Positions 28,369 to 36,232 of a DNA stretch of 64,000 bases are shown here, piece after piece. Numbering within the stretch: position 1 is the first letter of the stretch; each line of letters begins with the position of its first letter. Source of the stretch: Pseudomonas sp. ML96 (lineage in GTDB: Bacteria; Pseudomonadota; Gammaproteobacteria; Pseudomonadales; Pseudomonadaceae); NCBI RefSeq assembly GCF_000761545.1, contig NZ_JPMY01000036.1, positions 62,001 through 126,000 of the forward strand, read 5' to 3'. The notes below the pieces were generated by a model. The model saw nothing but the letters and a program-made list of their open reading frames with translations. It had not been told where the DNA came from and did no database searches. The position numbers were made by a program, and so were the translations under genes.

Positions 28369-30558
28369 ATGTCGACGATGAAAACAACTAAAGACACTGA
28401 TTCCTCCGTATCCGAACCGCGTACCGTCTCCCATACCGTGACCGAGACCGAGACACTGCCCGCCCCCGTTGCCACCTCGCAGAACCTGCAAGTGGGCAGC
28501 GAGCAGTACATGTATTTCACCGAGCGCGACATCGACCGTATTCTCGAGAACCTCGACGGGCTGCGCGAACGAGTATTCCCCAAGCTGCATGGCGATGACG
28601 GCCTCGACGCACGCCACGCCCAGCACTTCCCCTCGGTGTGCCTGATCGGCCTCGGCCGCTGCGGCTCCAACATCGCCCTGGACGTGGCCTCGCTGGTCTA
28701 TAACGCGCGGCGCTTCTACCTCAACGAATTCAGCAACCAGGAAAAGAACGGCGGCGAACAGCGCCCGGCCAGCTGGATTCGCAGCAACCTGCGCCTGTCC
28801 TCCGGACGCGGCGCCAAGCCGGTGTTTCTGATCGAGCCGCTGGTGATGCTCGGCGACCTGGACAAGGACATCGAGGGCCGCATCCGCTTCTCGCGCAAGG
28901 CCGAGACCAACGGCTTCCTCGACGACTACAGCAAAATGAAGATCATGGACCTGTCCGAGGTCCATGCCGGCGGTGCCGGTAACGCACCGATCCTCGGCCA
29001 GTATCTGGCCAAGATCATCCTCAACAAGGATACCCAGCGCTTCTCCAACGCCGACTGGAAGTTCATCCACAGCTACCTGATCGACTCCTGCGGCATCAAG
29101 GCCAACCAGTCGCGCCTGTACTTCTACATCTTCAGCGCCGGCGGCGGCACCGGCTCGGGCATGGCCTCGGAATTCGGCCTGGCCCAGCAGTTCGCCTACA
29201 TGAGCAAGACCTTCGACACCAAGCAGGAGAGCAGCAGCGAGGACAACCGCGGCCACTCCTTCGTCTTCGAGCCGATCTTCACCAGCGGCATCTGCATCCT
29301 GCCGAACATCTCCGACCAGCGCATCGAGATGTCCGAGGCGCTGCATATCAACGCCGGCCGCCTGCTGTGCAAGTACCTCGCCGAGGAATGGGACTTCTCC
29401 TACAACTTCGACAGCGAGGAAACCGGCGAAGAGAGCGTGATGCGCCGCATCCGCCCGTGGAACGCCATGATGCTGATCTCCAACGACATCATGCGCTACG
29501 CCGAAGAGAGCGACGGCGGCAACGTACAGAACATCGACGTGAACGCCATGGAGCGCCACGCCAACCAGTACATCTCGCAGCAGATATTCAACATCCTCAC
29601 CGCCCAGGCGGTGACCACCGACTACGACCAGAACTACTTCCGCCGCGCCGGCATCGACATCGGCGAGACCATCCGCCTCGACGCCAACGACCTGTTCATG
29701 AGCCTGGCTGGCCCGGTGGCCGTGGCCTACGCGGAATCCGTGGTCGCCGAGCAGGCCCAGCCTGCCACCACCGAGAAGTTCAAGGTGTTCGAGAAGGAGC
29801 AACCCAAGCTCAACATCGACGACCTGTTCTTCCGCTCCATCGACCTGCCGCACTTCAACAAGACCACCCAGGCCATCGAGGGCATCAGCCTGCTGCCGAT
29901 CGAGGCCAAGCGTTATCGCGCGGCTTTGGAGCAGTACAAGAAGTCCAACTTCGACGCCAGCGCCCTGAGCGACCTGCACTTCTTCAAGAACTGCTCCTCG
30001 GTGGTGTCCATCGTCTCGCTGCCGAAGGACTACAAGCTGTCCTACATGGACCTGAACCGGCTGAAGACCCACCTCAACAGCCTGTTCCCCAACACCACCC
30101 TGAAGCGCTACGCCTTGGTGATCGGCGCCTCGGCCAACCTGTCGCTGACCACCCTGATCGTCAAGAGCCCGTGCCTGTCGGACGACTTCCTAACCCTGAT
30201 CGTGGCCTTCATCAAACGCTGCTTCGCCCGTGACCAGTACCGCTACGACGAGAGCCTGGACAACGCCATGCTCGACTTCATCGTCTCCGAGGACTTCGAC
30301 GAAGCCCGCATCGAGGCCATGCTCAACGAGTACGAAAACCCGGCGAAGATCCTCGACACCAACTGGTACGCGATCAAGCCGATGTACGAGAAGAAGTACC
30401 GCGAGCTGATCCACGACCAGGACAAGTTCGTCTCGATCAACGACATCCGCCTGTCCCGCGAAAGCGTGAAGAAGGCCATCAAGTACCTGCGAGAGATCTA
30501 CCGCCACCGCGTCGGCAAGACTCGGGTCATCTCGCTCAACGATTACGCCAAGGACTGA
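28369..30558 (+). CDS. Tubulin/FtsZ-like GTPase family protein
   Basis: A 729-residue protein with the nucleotide-binding signatures of the tubulin superfamily. These are a glycine loop T1 GLGRCGSN (residues 94-101), the tubulin signature SAGGGTGSG (256-264, T4 loop), an Asn-containing T6-like LISND, an H7-like helix MERHANQYISQQIFNIL (from about 394) and a T7-like DYDQNYF (from 418) where FtsZ has its catalytic aspartates. The spacing between T1 and T4 is about 75 residues longer than in FtsZ. The N-terminal 45 residues are disordered, Thr/Ser-rich. It fits Pfam Tubulin_2-type (PF13809) proteins whose function is largely unknown. ATG at 28378 is an alternative start. It is monocistronic and ends at a bidirectional terminator; the neighbouring polysaccharide genes run the other way. 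Confidence 0.75.
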   Translation: MSTMKTTKDTDSSVSEPRTVSHTVTETETLPAPVATSQNLQVGSEQYMYFTERDIDRILENLDGLRERVFPKLHGDDGLDARHAQHFPSVCLIGLGRCGSNIALDVASLVYNARRFYLNEFSNQEKNGGEQRPASWIRSNLRLSSGRGAKPVFLIEPLVMLGDLDKDIEGRIRFSRKAETNGFLDDYSKMKIMDLSEVHAGGAGNAPILGQYLAKIILNKDTQRFSNADWKFIHSYLIDSCGIKANQSRLYFYIFSAGGGTGSGMASEFGLAQQFAYMSKTFDTKQESSSEDNRGHSFVFEPIFTSGICILPNISDQRIEMSEALHINAGRLLCKYLAEEWDFSYNFDSEETGEESVMRRIRPWNAMMLISNDIMRYAEESDGGNVQNIDVNAMERHANQYISQQIFNILTAQAVTTDYDQNYFRRAGIDIGETIRLDANDLFMSLAGPVAVAYAESVVAEQAQPATTEKFKVFEKEQPKLNIDDLFFRSIDLPHFNKTTQAIEGISLLPIEAKRYRAALEQYKKSNFDASALSDLHFFKNCSSVVSIVSLPKDYKLSYMDLNRLKTHLNSLFPNTTLKRYALVIGASANLSLTTLIVKSPCLSDDFLTLIVAFIKRCFARDQYRYDESLDNAMLDFIVSEDFDEARIEAMLNEYENPAKILDTNWYAIKPMYEKKYRELIHDQDKFVSINDIRLSRESVKKAIKYLREIYRHRVGKTRVISLNDYAKD

Positions 30559-30576
30559 GTTGTTACCGCCTCAACG

Positions 30577-30605
30577 AAAAAGGCCTGCAATTGCAGGCCT
30601 TTTTC
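30577..30605. terminator. Bidirectional Rho-independent terminator
   Basis: The 20-base perfect palindrome aggcctgcaattgcaggcct (30581-30600) is flanked by aaaa on the left and tttt on the right, so it can end transcription from both sides: the tubulin-like gene on plus and the rfb/O-antigen operon on minus (rfbD stops at 30618). Confidence 0.88.
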
Positions 30606-30617
30606 GTATCTGCAGGA

Positions 30618-31502
30618 TCAAGTCTCGTCGCGCCACTCCTGCAGAACAGAACGCAATTCTGTCCGCCAGTCTGGCTGCTGAATGCCAAACTCGGCGTTCA
30701 GCTTGGAACAGTCGAGTACGGACCACAGCGGCCTGCGCGCTGGCGTTGGGTACTCCGAACTGACAATTGCACGTAGCCTGGGCGAGCGCTCAATCAGACC
30801 AAGCTCAAGTGCCTGACGAAATATCTCTTCGGCAAACTCGTACCAACTGCAAGCCGGCCCACCACTAAAGTGGTAACAACCCCATTGCAACTCACCCTTA
30901 TCCCGGTAGAGCTGAACCAGCTGCCAAAGAGCCCCGGCAATACCGGCAGCCGGAGTCGGACCACCGCGTTGATCGGCAACCACGGCCAACTCATCGCGCT
31001 CACGCCCCAGACGCAGCATGGTTCTGACAAAATTCTGCCCGTGCGCACCGAACACCCAACTCGTCCGCAGTACGAGAGCCCGCGAGCAACGTTCGAACAA
31101 CGCCTGCTCGCCCGCCAGTTTGCTAGCGCCATAGACCCCGACAGGTGCCACCGGATCACTTTCTTTATAGGGACTAATCCCGTTACCGGCAAAAACATAG
31201 TCGGTAGAAATATGGAACAAGGGAATTCCAGCGCGCTCGGCTTGATCCGCTAGCAGCGCTACACCATCTCGATTGACCGCGTAGGCAGCCGCTGACTCAC
31301 TTTCCGCCCGATCGACCGCGGTGTATGCGGCCGCATTGATGATTGCGCCGGGTGCGATCTCGGCCACCCGCTTCATCACCTGTTGCGAATCGGCCAGGTT
31401 CAACTCTCGGGAGCCTAGGCCAATGATCTCGAAGCCCACCGGCACAGCCCTCATGAGCTCGTGCCCCACCTGTCCCTGCGCGCCTGCAACCAGAACCCGC
31501 AT
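30618..31502 (-). CDS. rfbD: dTDP-4-dehydrorhamnose reductase
   Basis: A 294-residue RmlD, the last step to dTDP-L-rhamnose: it reduces dTDP-4-keto-L-rhamnose with NAD(P)H. The NAD(P) loop GAQGQVG is at residues 7-13, ISTDYVFAG holds the catalytic Thr-containing motif, and YGASKLAGE is the Y-x3-K site. The ATG at 31502 is one base after the rfbC stop; a frame extension to 31517 is unconserved. It is last in the rfbBACD unit, just before the bidirectional terminator. Confidence 0.94.
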   Translation of the reverse strand: MRVLVAGAQGQVGHELMRAVPVGFEIIGLGSRELNLADSQQVMKRVAEIAPGAIINAAAYTAVDRAESESAAAYAVNRDGVALLADQAERAGIPLFHISTDYVFAGNGISPYKESDPVAPVGVYGASKLAGEQALFERCSRALVLRTSWVFGAHGQNFVRTMLRLGRERDELAVVADQRGGPTPAAGIAGALWQLVQLYRDKGELQWGCYHFSGGPACSWYEFAEEIFRQALELGLIERSPRLRAIVSSEYPTPARRPLWSVLDCSKLNAEFGIQQPDWRTELRSVLQEWRDET

Positions 31503-31503
31503 C

Positions 31504-32043
31504 TCAACCGCGCCCAAGCAGTTGGCGCAGCGTCGGATTAATCTGATCCTTCGCCGACAGTTTGGGTTGCTCCACAGGCCATGGAATACCTACTTCGGAA
31601 TCGTTCCAGAGCAGTCCCCCTTCATCCTCCGGGAAGTAGAGGTCCGTGCACTTATACTCGAAATCCGCCGTCTCGCTTAGAACACAGAAGCCATGGGCAT
31701 AGCCTGGTGGAACCCACAGTTGGCGATGGTTCTCATCGTTGAGCTCGACGCCGACAAAACGTCCGCAAGTTGGTGAGTCGGAGTTGATATCCACTGCCAC
31801 ATCGTAGACCGCACCACGACTAACCCGTACTAGCTTGCCCTGCGGCCGGGTACGCTGGAAGTGCAGACCACGCAACACACCGCGAGATGAGCGCGAGTGG
31901 TTGTCTTGGACAAAGGGCATATCGATACCAGCCTCTCGGTAACGCTCGATCTGGAAGCTCTCAAGAAAGAAGCCACGAGCATCACCAAACACCTGGGGCT
32001 CGATGATCAGTACTCCCGGAAGGACAGTTTCAATAACCTTCAT
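31504..32043 (-). CDS. rfbC: dTDP-4-dehydrorhamnose 3,5-epimerase
   Basis: A 179-residue RmlC cupin that epimerises dTDP-4-keto-6-deoxyglucose at C3 and C5. The catalytic His61 lies in RGLHFQ, and the PPGYAHGF segment carries the conserved Tyr/His pocket. The ATG overlaps the rfbA stop as ATGA (32040-32043), showing translational coupling. Confidence 0.94.
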   Translation of the reverse strand: MKVIETVLPGVLIIEPQVFGDARGFFLESFQIERYREAGIDMPFVQDNHSRSSRGVLRGLHFQRTRPQGKLVRVSRGAVYDVAVDINSDSPTCGRFVGVELNDENHRQLWVPPGYAHGFCVLSETADFEYKCTDLYFPEDEGGLLWNDSEVGIPWPVEQPKLSAKDQINPTLRQLLGRG

Positions 32044-32948
32044 AGCGAATCTGATTCCAGCAAACGAAGCAGGTACTGGCCGTAGCCAGTTTTGCTCAGC
32101 GATGGGGCCTGCTTAGAAAGCTGATCAGCGGACAGCCAACCCTGGTGATAAGCAATCTCCTCCAGGCAGGCGACCTTCAGCCCCTGACGCGCCTCTATGG
32201 TTTGCACGAAGTGGCTGGCCTCCATCAAGGAATCATGAGTCCCGGTATCGAGCCAGGCGAAACCGCGCCCCAGCTGGCTTACATGCAATTCGCCACGCGC
32301 TAGGTAGGTGTTGTTGATATCAGTAATTTCCAGCTCACCACGCGCCGAAGGCTTGATTTGCTTTGCAATATCCACGACCGAAGCGTCATAGAAATACAGG
32401 CCAGTAACGGCGTAATTGGACTTGGGCTGGGCAGGCTTTTCTTCAATGGAGACCGCCTTGCCAGACGCGTCGAACTCGACGACACCAAATCGCTCCGGAT
32501 CCCGTACGTGATAGCCAAACACCGTAGCGCCCTGATCGCGCTGCGTGGCCTCCTGCAGCATGGAACTGAAGCCGTAACCATAGAAGATGTTATCGCCGAG
32601 AATCAGGCAAACATTGCTGTCGCCAATAAACTCCTCGCCGATCAGGAATGCTTGGGCCAGCCCGTCCGGAGACGGTTGCTCGGCATAACTCAGGCTGATA
32701 CCGAATTCGGAGCCATCACCCAGCAGCTTGCGGAAGTTGGGCAAGTCATCCGGGGTGGAAATAATCAGTACATCGCGTATCCCGGCCAACATCAGCACCG
32801 ACAGTGGGTAATAGATCATCGGCTTGTCGTAGATCGGCAGTAGCTGCTTGGATACACCCCGAGTGATTGGATGCAGACGTGTGCCGGAACCACCAGCCAG
32901 CACTATGCCTTTCCAGCGTGCCTTTTCACTCATATTGCCCACGCTCAC
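32040..32948 (-). CDS. rfbA: Glucose-1-phosphate thymidylyltransferase
   Basis: A 302-residue RmlA nucleotidyltransferase with GGSGTRLHPIT (residues 19-29) and the metal-binding LGDNIFYG. It makes dTDP-glucose from dTTP and glucose-1-phosphate. Two starts compete: GTG at 32948, preceded by GGGGGAG and overlapping the rfbB stop as GTGA, and ATG at 32933, closer to the family N-terminus but with a weak ribosome site. I took the GTG on that evidence. The first step of the dTDP-L-rhamnose pathway. Confidence 0.92.
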   Translation of the reverse strand: MSVGNMSEKARWKGIVLAGGSGTRLHPITRGVSKQLLPIYDKPMIYYPLSVLMLAGIRDVLIISTPDDLPNFRKLLGDGSEFGISLSYAEQPSPDGLAQAFLIGEEFIGDSNVCLILGDNIFYGYGFSSMLQEATQRDQGATVFGYHVRDPERFGVVEFDASGKAVSIEEKPAQPKSNYAVTGLYFYDASVVDIAKQIKPSARGELEITDINNTYLARGELHVSQLGRGFAWLDTGTHDSLMEASHFVQTIEARQGLKVACLEEIAYHQGWLSADQLSKQAPSLSKTGYGQYLLRLLESDSL

Positions 32949-34009
32949 TGATTCTCCCCCAGACGCGCCAATCGATAGTCACCATTCAAAACCCGCTGCC
33001 ACCAAACCGGGTTCCCCAGATACCAGTTCACGGTTTTGCGCAGACCACTTATGAAGGTTTCCTGTGGCGCCCAACCAAGCTCACGCTCGACCTTGCTCGC
33101 ATCGATTGCATAACGGCGGTCATGCCCCGGGCGATCCTTCACGAAAATGATCTGCTCCCGGTAAGAACCGCCCTGCTCCCTAGGTCGCAACTCGTCCAGC
33201 AGCTCACAGATGGCCTCGACCACCTCCAAATTGCGCTTCTCATTATGGCCACCGATGTTGTAGGTCTGCCCTACTTCACCCCGACAAACCACCTCGATCA
33301 ATGCCCGCGCATGATCATCGACAAATAGCCAGTCACGCACCTGCGATCCATCGCCATACACAGGTAATGGCTTGCCGTGCAGAGCATTCAGAATGACGTG
33401 GGGGATCAATTTCTCAGGGAAGTGGAACGGCCCGTAGTTGTTGGAGCAGTTGGTCACCAGTACCGGTAGACCATAAGTGCGATGCCAAGCACGCACTAGG
33501 TGGTCGGAACCTGCTTTGGAAGCGGAATACGGGGAGCTCGGGGCGTAAGGCGTGTCTTCCGTGAACAGATCGGTTGTGCCATGCAGATCACCAAACACTT
33601 CGTCCGTGGAAATATGATGGAAACGGAAAGAGCTGCGTTCCTGCTCTGGAAGAGATACCCAGTAACGCTTGGCAGCCTCCAGCAGCGTATAGGTTCCAAC
33701 CAGGTTGGTCTGAACAAATGCCGCCGGGCCATCGATGGAGCGGTCCACGTGAGACTCGGCTGCTAGGTGCATCACCGCACTGGGCTTGAACGCCGAGAAG
33801 ACGATATCCAGTTGTTCGGCATCGCAGATATCAACCTGATGAAAACTGTATCGCGGAGAATCGGCAACCTCCGCCAGAGACTCCAGGTTTCCCGCGTAAG
33901 TCAGCTTATCTACGTTGGCGACCACATGCTTGGTCTCGGCGAGCAGCGTTCTAATGACTGCCGAGCCAATAAAACCGGCACCACCGGTTACTAAAATCCG
34001 TTGAGCCAT
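32945..34009 (-). CDS. rfbB: dTDP-glucose 4,6-dehydratase
   Basis: A 354-residue short-chain dehydrogenase-type RmlB. NAD loop TGGAGFIGS (8-16), STDEVFGDL (134-142, catalytic Asp136/Glu137) and Y161-x3-K165 in YSASK. It converts dTDP-glucose to dTDP-4-keto-6-deoxyglucose. It opens the rfbBACD unit; 75 bases separate it from the module to its right, enough for its own promoter. Confidence 0.94.
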   Translation of the reverse strand: MAQRILVTGGAGFIGSAVIRTLLAETKHVVANVDKLTYAGNLESLAEVADSPRYSFHQVDICDAEQLDIVFSAFKPSAVMHLAAESHVDRSIDGPAAFVQTNLVGTYTLLEAAKRYWVSLPEQERSSFRFHHISTDEVFGDLHGTTDLFTEDTPYAPSSPYSASKAGSDHLVRAWHRTYGLPVLVTNCSNNYGPFHFPEKLIPHVILNALHGKPLPVYGDGSQVRDWLFVDDHARALIEVVCRGEVGQTYNIGGHNEKRNLEVVEAICELLDELRPREQGGSYREQIIFVKDRPGHDRRYAIDASKVERELGWAPQETFISGLRKTVNWYLGNPVWWQRVLNGDYRLARLGENQ

Positions 34010-34083
34010 AGATATACAGATATCCCTAATAAGAAATTATGCATGCCCGCAGCACCCGAACATTCTAAGGCGGTACCTGGAGC

Positions 34084-34857
34084 TTAACGCCAGGCCTCGA
34101 GCCAGCCTAGGGATAATCCGGTGGGGCCGGCAGGCTTGTACTCGGCTCCCATCCACCCCTCATAACCTACCGCATTCAGCGTCTGGAGTGCTTCAGCAAA
34201 ATCTACCTGCCCCGTTCCCGGAGCCCCCCGCCCTGGGGAGTCAGCGAACTGTACATGTCCTATGCGCTTGGCCAACAAGCGGATGCCTTGGGGAATACCT
34301 AGCCCCTGGCGCGCCATATGATAAAGATCGAACTGGGCTAGGCAATTGGGATGATCGACTTGTCGTAGCAACAGATCGAGATCCTCCGGGGTATTAATTA
34401 GAAACCCCGGCATATCCAGCGGATTGATTGCCTCGCATACCAACTGAATACCTAGCGAAGCAAAAGACTCTGCACTCTTGCGTAGATTCTCAGCCAGGCA
34501 ATCTAGCGCCCTTTCTCGCCCCTGTTTCTCGGCTAGGCGCCCCGCAAGCACATTGACGCACTGCGGCTGAACTACCGCCGCGTAGGCCAGCGCGTCCTGC
34601 AGCGCCCTGTCGAACTCCGCCTGGCGTGCCGGCACAGCAGCCAGACCTAGGCCGCCCTGCATCAGATCACCAGCAGGCACATTGATCAACACCAGCGGCA
34701 AAGCGGCACGAGCCAGATGCTCCTTGAATAAAGCTGCCGGCAACTCGTAGGGAAACTGAACTTCAACCCCGTCGAACCCTGCCTCGGCCGCAGCCTGAAT
34801 TCGCTCAAGCAAGGGCCGTTCAGTGAACAGCAAGGATAGATTGGCGCTGATTTTCAT
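34084..34857 (-). CDS. Hydroxypyruvate isomerase family protein (Hyi/OtnI type)
   Basis: A 257-residue TIM-barrel sugar-isomerase (AP endonuclease 2 family). It starts MKISANLSLLFTERPLLERI and has EAINPLDMPGFLI, FDLYHMARQG and VQFADSPGRGAPGTG motifs that hold the metal and substrate. Family activities are hydroxypyruvate/tartronate-semialdehyde isomerisation or 2-oxo-tetronate isomerisation. The start overlaps the upstream dehydrogenase stop as ATGA, so the two act together. No kinase or aldolase of a full tetronate pathway is nearby. Confidence 0.85.
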   Translation of the reverse strand: MKISANLSLLFTERPLLERIQAAAEAGFDGVEVQFPYELPAALFKEHLARAALPLVLINVPAGDLMQGGLGLAAVPARQAEFDRALQDALAYAAVVQPQCVNVLAGRLAEKQGRERALDCLAENLRKSAESFASLGIQLVCEAINPLDMPGFLINTPEDLDLLLRQVDHPNCLAQFDLYHMARQGLGIPQGIRLLAKRIGHVQFADSPGRGAPGTGQVDFAEALQTLNAVGYEGWMGAEYKPAGPTGLSLGWLEAWR

Positions 34858-35744
34858 TTTTCCTGCTCACGGAATAGTCTGATCAGCGTCGATGGGTCAT
34901 GCTCGAGGTGGCCTTGGGCACCATGCAACCGCATCAACTGCGCGGCTAACCCACTCATAGGTATGACGCCACTCTGCTCCTGCGCTAGTTTGACTGCTGT
35001 ATCAAGATCCTTGAGCAGTGTACGTACATGCCACTTGACCGGCGTGAAGCGACTCTCCGCCATCTGCGGCGCCAGGATTTGCAACGGCCTGGAGTCAGCA
35101 AAACCACCAGCCAGCGCAGGCGCTAGTAATGCGGCATCGACACCAGCACGCTCGGCTAGCGCGACCACCTCACCAATCACCAGCGCATTGCATGCTACAA
35201 GCATCTGGTTGCACACCTTCGCCACCTGACCTGCGCCGACATCCCCCATGCGAGTCACACGTTGTCCTAGGCGCATAAGTAACGGACGCAGGTATTCGAT
35301 ATCATCTTCTCGGCCACCGGCCATTATCGCCAGCGTTCCATTCTCAGCCCCTTGGACACCACCCGAAACCGGTGCGTCTACCCAGCGCATTCCAGTTCGC
35401 CCCTCCAACTCAGCCGCCATTTCACGGGTTTTAGCCGGATCCAGGCTGGAGAAATCCACCAAAAGTTGCCCTGGCCTAGCTTGCTCCACAACACCACCAG
35501 CTCCGAAGACCACCTCGCGAACGGCATTGGTGTCAGCCAAGCAAAGCAGCACCAAGTCTACCTTCGTACAAAGCGCGGCCAATGACGTAGCCACTTCCAC
35601 CCCTCGCTCCCGTAACGCCGAACACTTATCCGCAGAGCGGTTCCATATGTGCAGAGAGTAACCGGCAGCCAACAGTCGAGTGCACATAGGCAGCCCCATC
35701 AGGCCAATTCCAACAAAGCCAATACTGGGTAGGGATACAGACAT
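34854..35744 (-). CDS. NAD(P)-dependent beta-hydroxyacid dehydrogenase (GlxR/LtnD-like)
   Basis: A 296-residue beta-hydroxyacid dehydrogenase: nucleotide loop GFVGIGLMGLPM, substrate loop DAPVSGGVQGAENGTL and catalytic Lys in GQVAKVCNQML. Candidate activities are tartronate-semialdehyde reductase (GlxR) or L-threonate dehydrogenase (LtnD). AGGAG lies six bases upstream of the ATG at 35744; a longer frame to 35837 is unlikely because it runs through a terminator. Coupled to the isomerase gene. Its presence between rfb and wbpM is unusual for a glycan locus. Confidence 0.82.
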   Translation of the reverse strand: MSVSLPSIGFVGIGLMGLPMCTRLLAAGYSLHIWNRSADKCSALRERGVEVATSLAALCTKVDLVLLCLADTNAVREVVFGAGGVVEQARPGQLLVDFSSLDPAKTREMAAELEGRTGMRWVDAPVSGGVQGAENGTLAIMAGGREDDIEYLRPLLMRLGQRVTRMGDVGAGQVAKVCNQMLVACNALVIGEVVALAERAGVDAALLAPALAGGFADSRPLQILAPQMAESRFTPVKWHVRTLLKDLDTAVKLAQEQSGVIPMSGLAAQLMRLHGAQGHLEHDPSTLIRLFREQEK

Positions 35745-35786
35745 GTTGGGCTCCTGATCGATGGGGAGCCGCATTTTAGCGCCGCA

Positions 35787-35819
35787 AAAAACAAAAAGCC
35801 GGTCAGTGACCGGCTTTCT
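35787..35819 (-). terminator. Rho-independent terminator after comEA (minus strand)
   Basis: The stem aaagccggtcagtgaccggcttt (35795-35817) is followed, on the minus strand, by a T-rich tail (TTGTTTTTTG). It lies just past the comEA stop, so the wbp-comEA operon should end here and the dehydrogenase/isomerase pair needs its own promoter or readthrough. Confidence 0.82.
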
Positions 35820-35833
35820 CGAACGGCATGTCG

Positions 35834-36145
35834 TCAATTGACACTCATGCGCGCTCGATTCTTCTCCAATGTCGCCGGGCCAATGCCCTTGACCTCCAGC
35901 AACTCATCCACAGATGCGAAGGGACCATTGGTATTGCGATGATCGACTATCGCCTGTGCCTTGACTTGTCCAATACCAACCAACTCGGACTGAAGAGTAT
36001 CGGCATCGGCTGTATTGAGGTTAACCGAGGCAACCTGAACCTCGGCAACAGTCTCAGGCTGAGACTTGGACTCCACGGCGGCAACATTGAGTGAGAATGC
36101 GGTAAAGCAGGCAAAAAGCAGTGCAGAAAAATGCATCTTAGGCAT
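35834..36145 (-). CDS. ComEA-like helix-hairpin-helix protein
   Basis: A 103-residue secreted protein with a signal peptide (MPKMHFSALLFACFTAFSLNVAA) and a C-terminal helix-hairpin-helix DNA-binding unit: VNLNTADADTLQSELVGIGQVKAQAIVDHR, then ELLEVKGIGPATLEK. Such ComEA-like proteins bind incoming DNA in natural competence. In P. aeruginosa a small gene of this type follows wbpM, so the position is conserved. GGAG lies eight bases upstream of the ATG. Confidence 0.85.
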   Translation of the reverse strand: MPKMHFSALLFACFTAFSLNVAAVESKSQPETVAEVQVASVNLNTADADTLQSELVGIGQVKAQAIVDHRNTNGPFASVDELLEVKGIGPATLEKNRARMSVN

Positions 36146-36168
36146 AGCGAAAGCTCCATTTCGTAAAT

Positions 36169-36194
36169 GTGAGCGTGATTCCCATCACGCTCAC
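36169..36194 (-). terminator. Stem-loop between wbpM and comEA
   Basis: A perfect 11-base stem gtgagcgtgat / atcacgctcac with a four-base loop (36169-36194). On the minus strand the tail is ATTTACG, only weakly T-rich, so it may be an attenuator or mRNA-stabilising hairpin rather than a full terminator. Confidence 0.5.
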
Positions 36195-36232
36195 ATAACG
36201 CTAGTCACCCGCCAATTACAGTCAAATCAACA

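Noticed and set aside
34060..34084. JUMPstart/ops element ggcggtac near 34070
   Set aside because: It matches only part of the ops consensus and is on the plus strand, whereas the glycan genes run on the minus strand.
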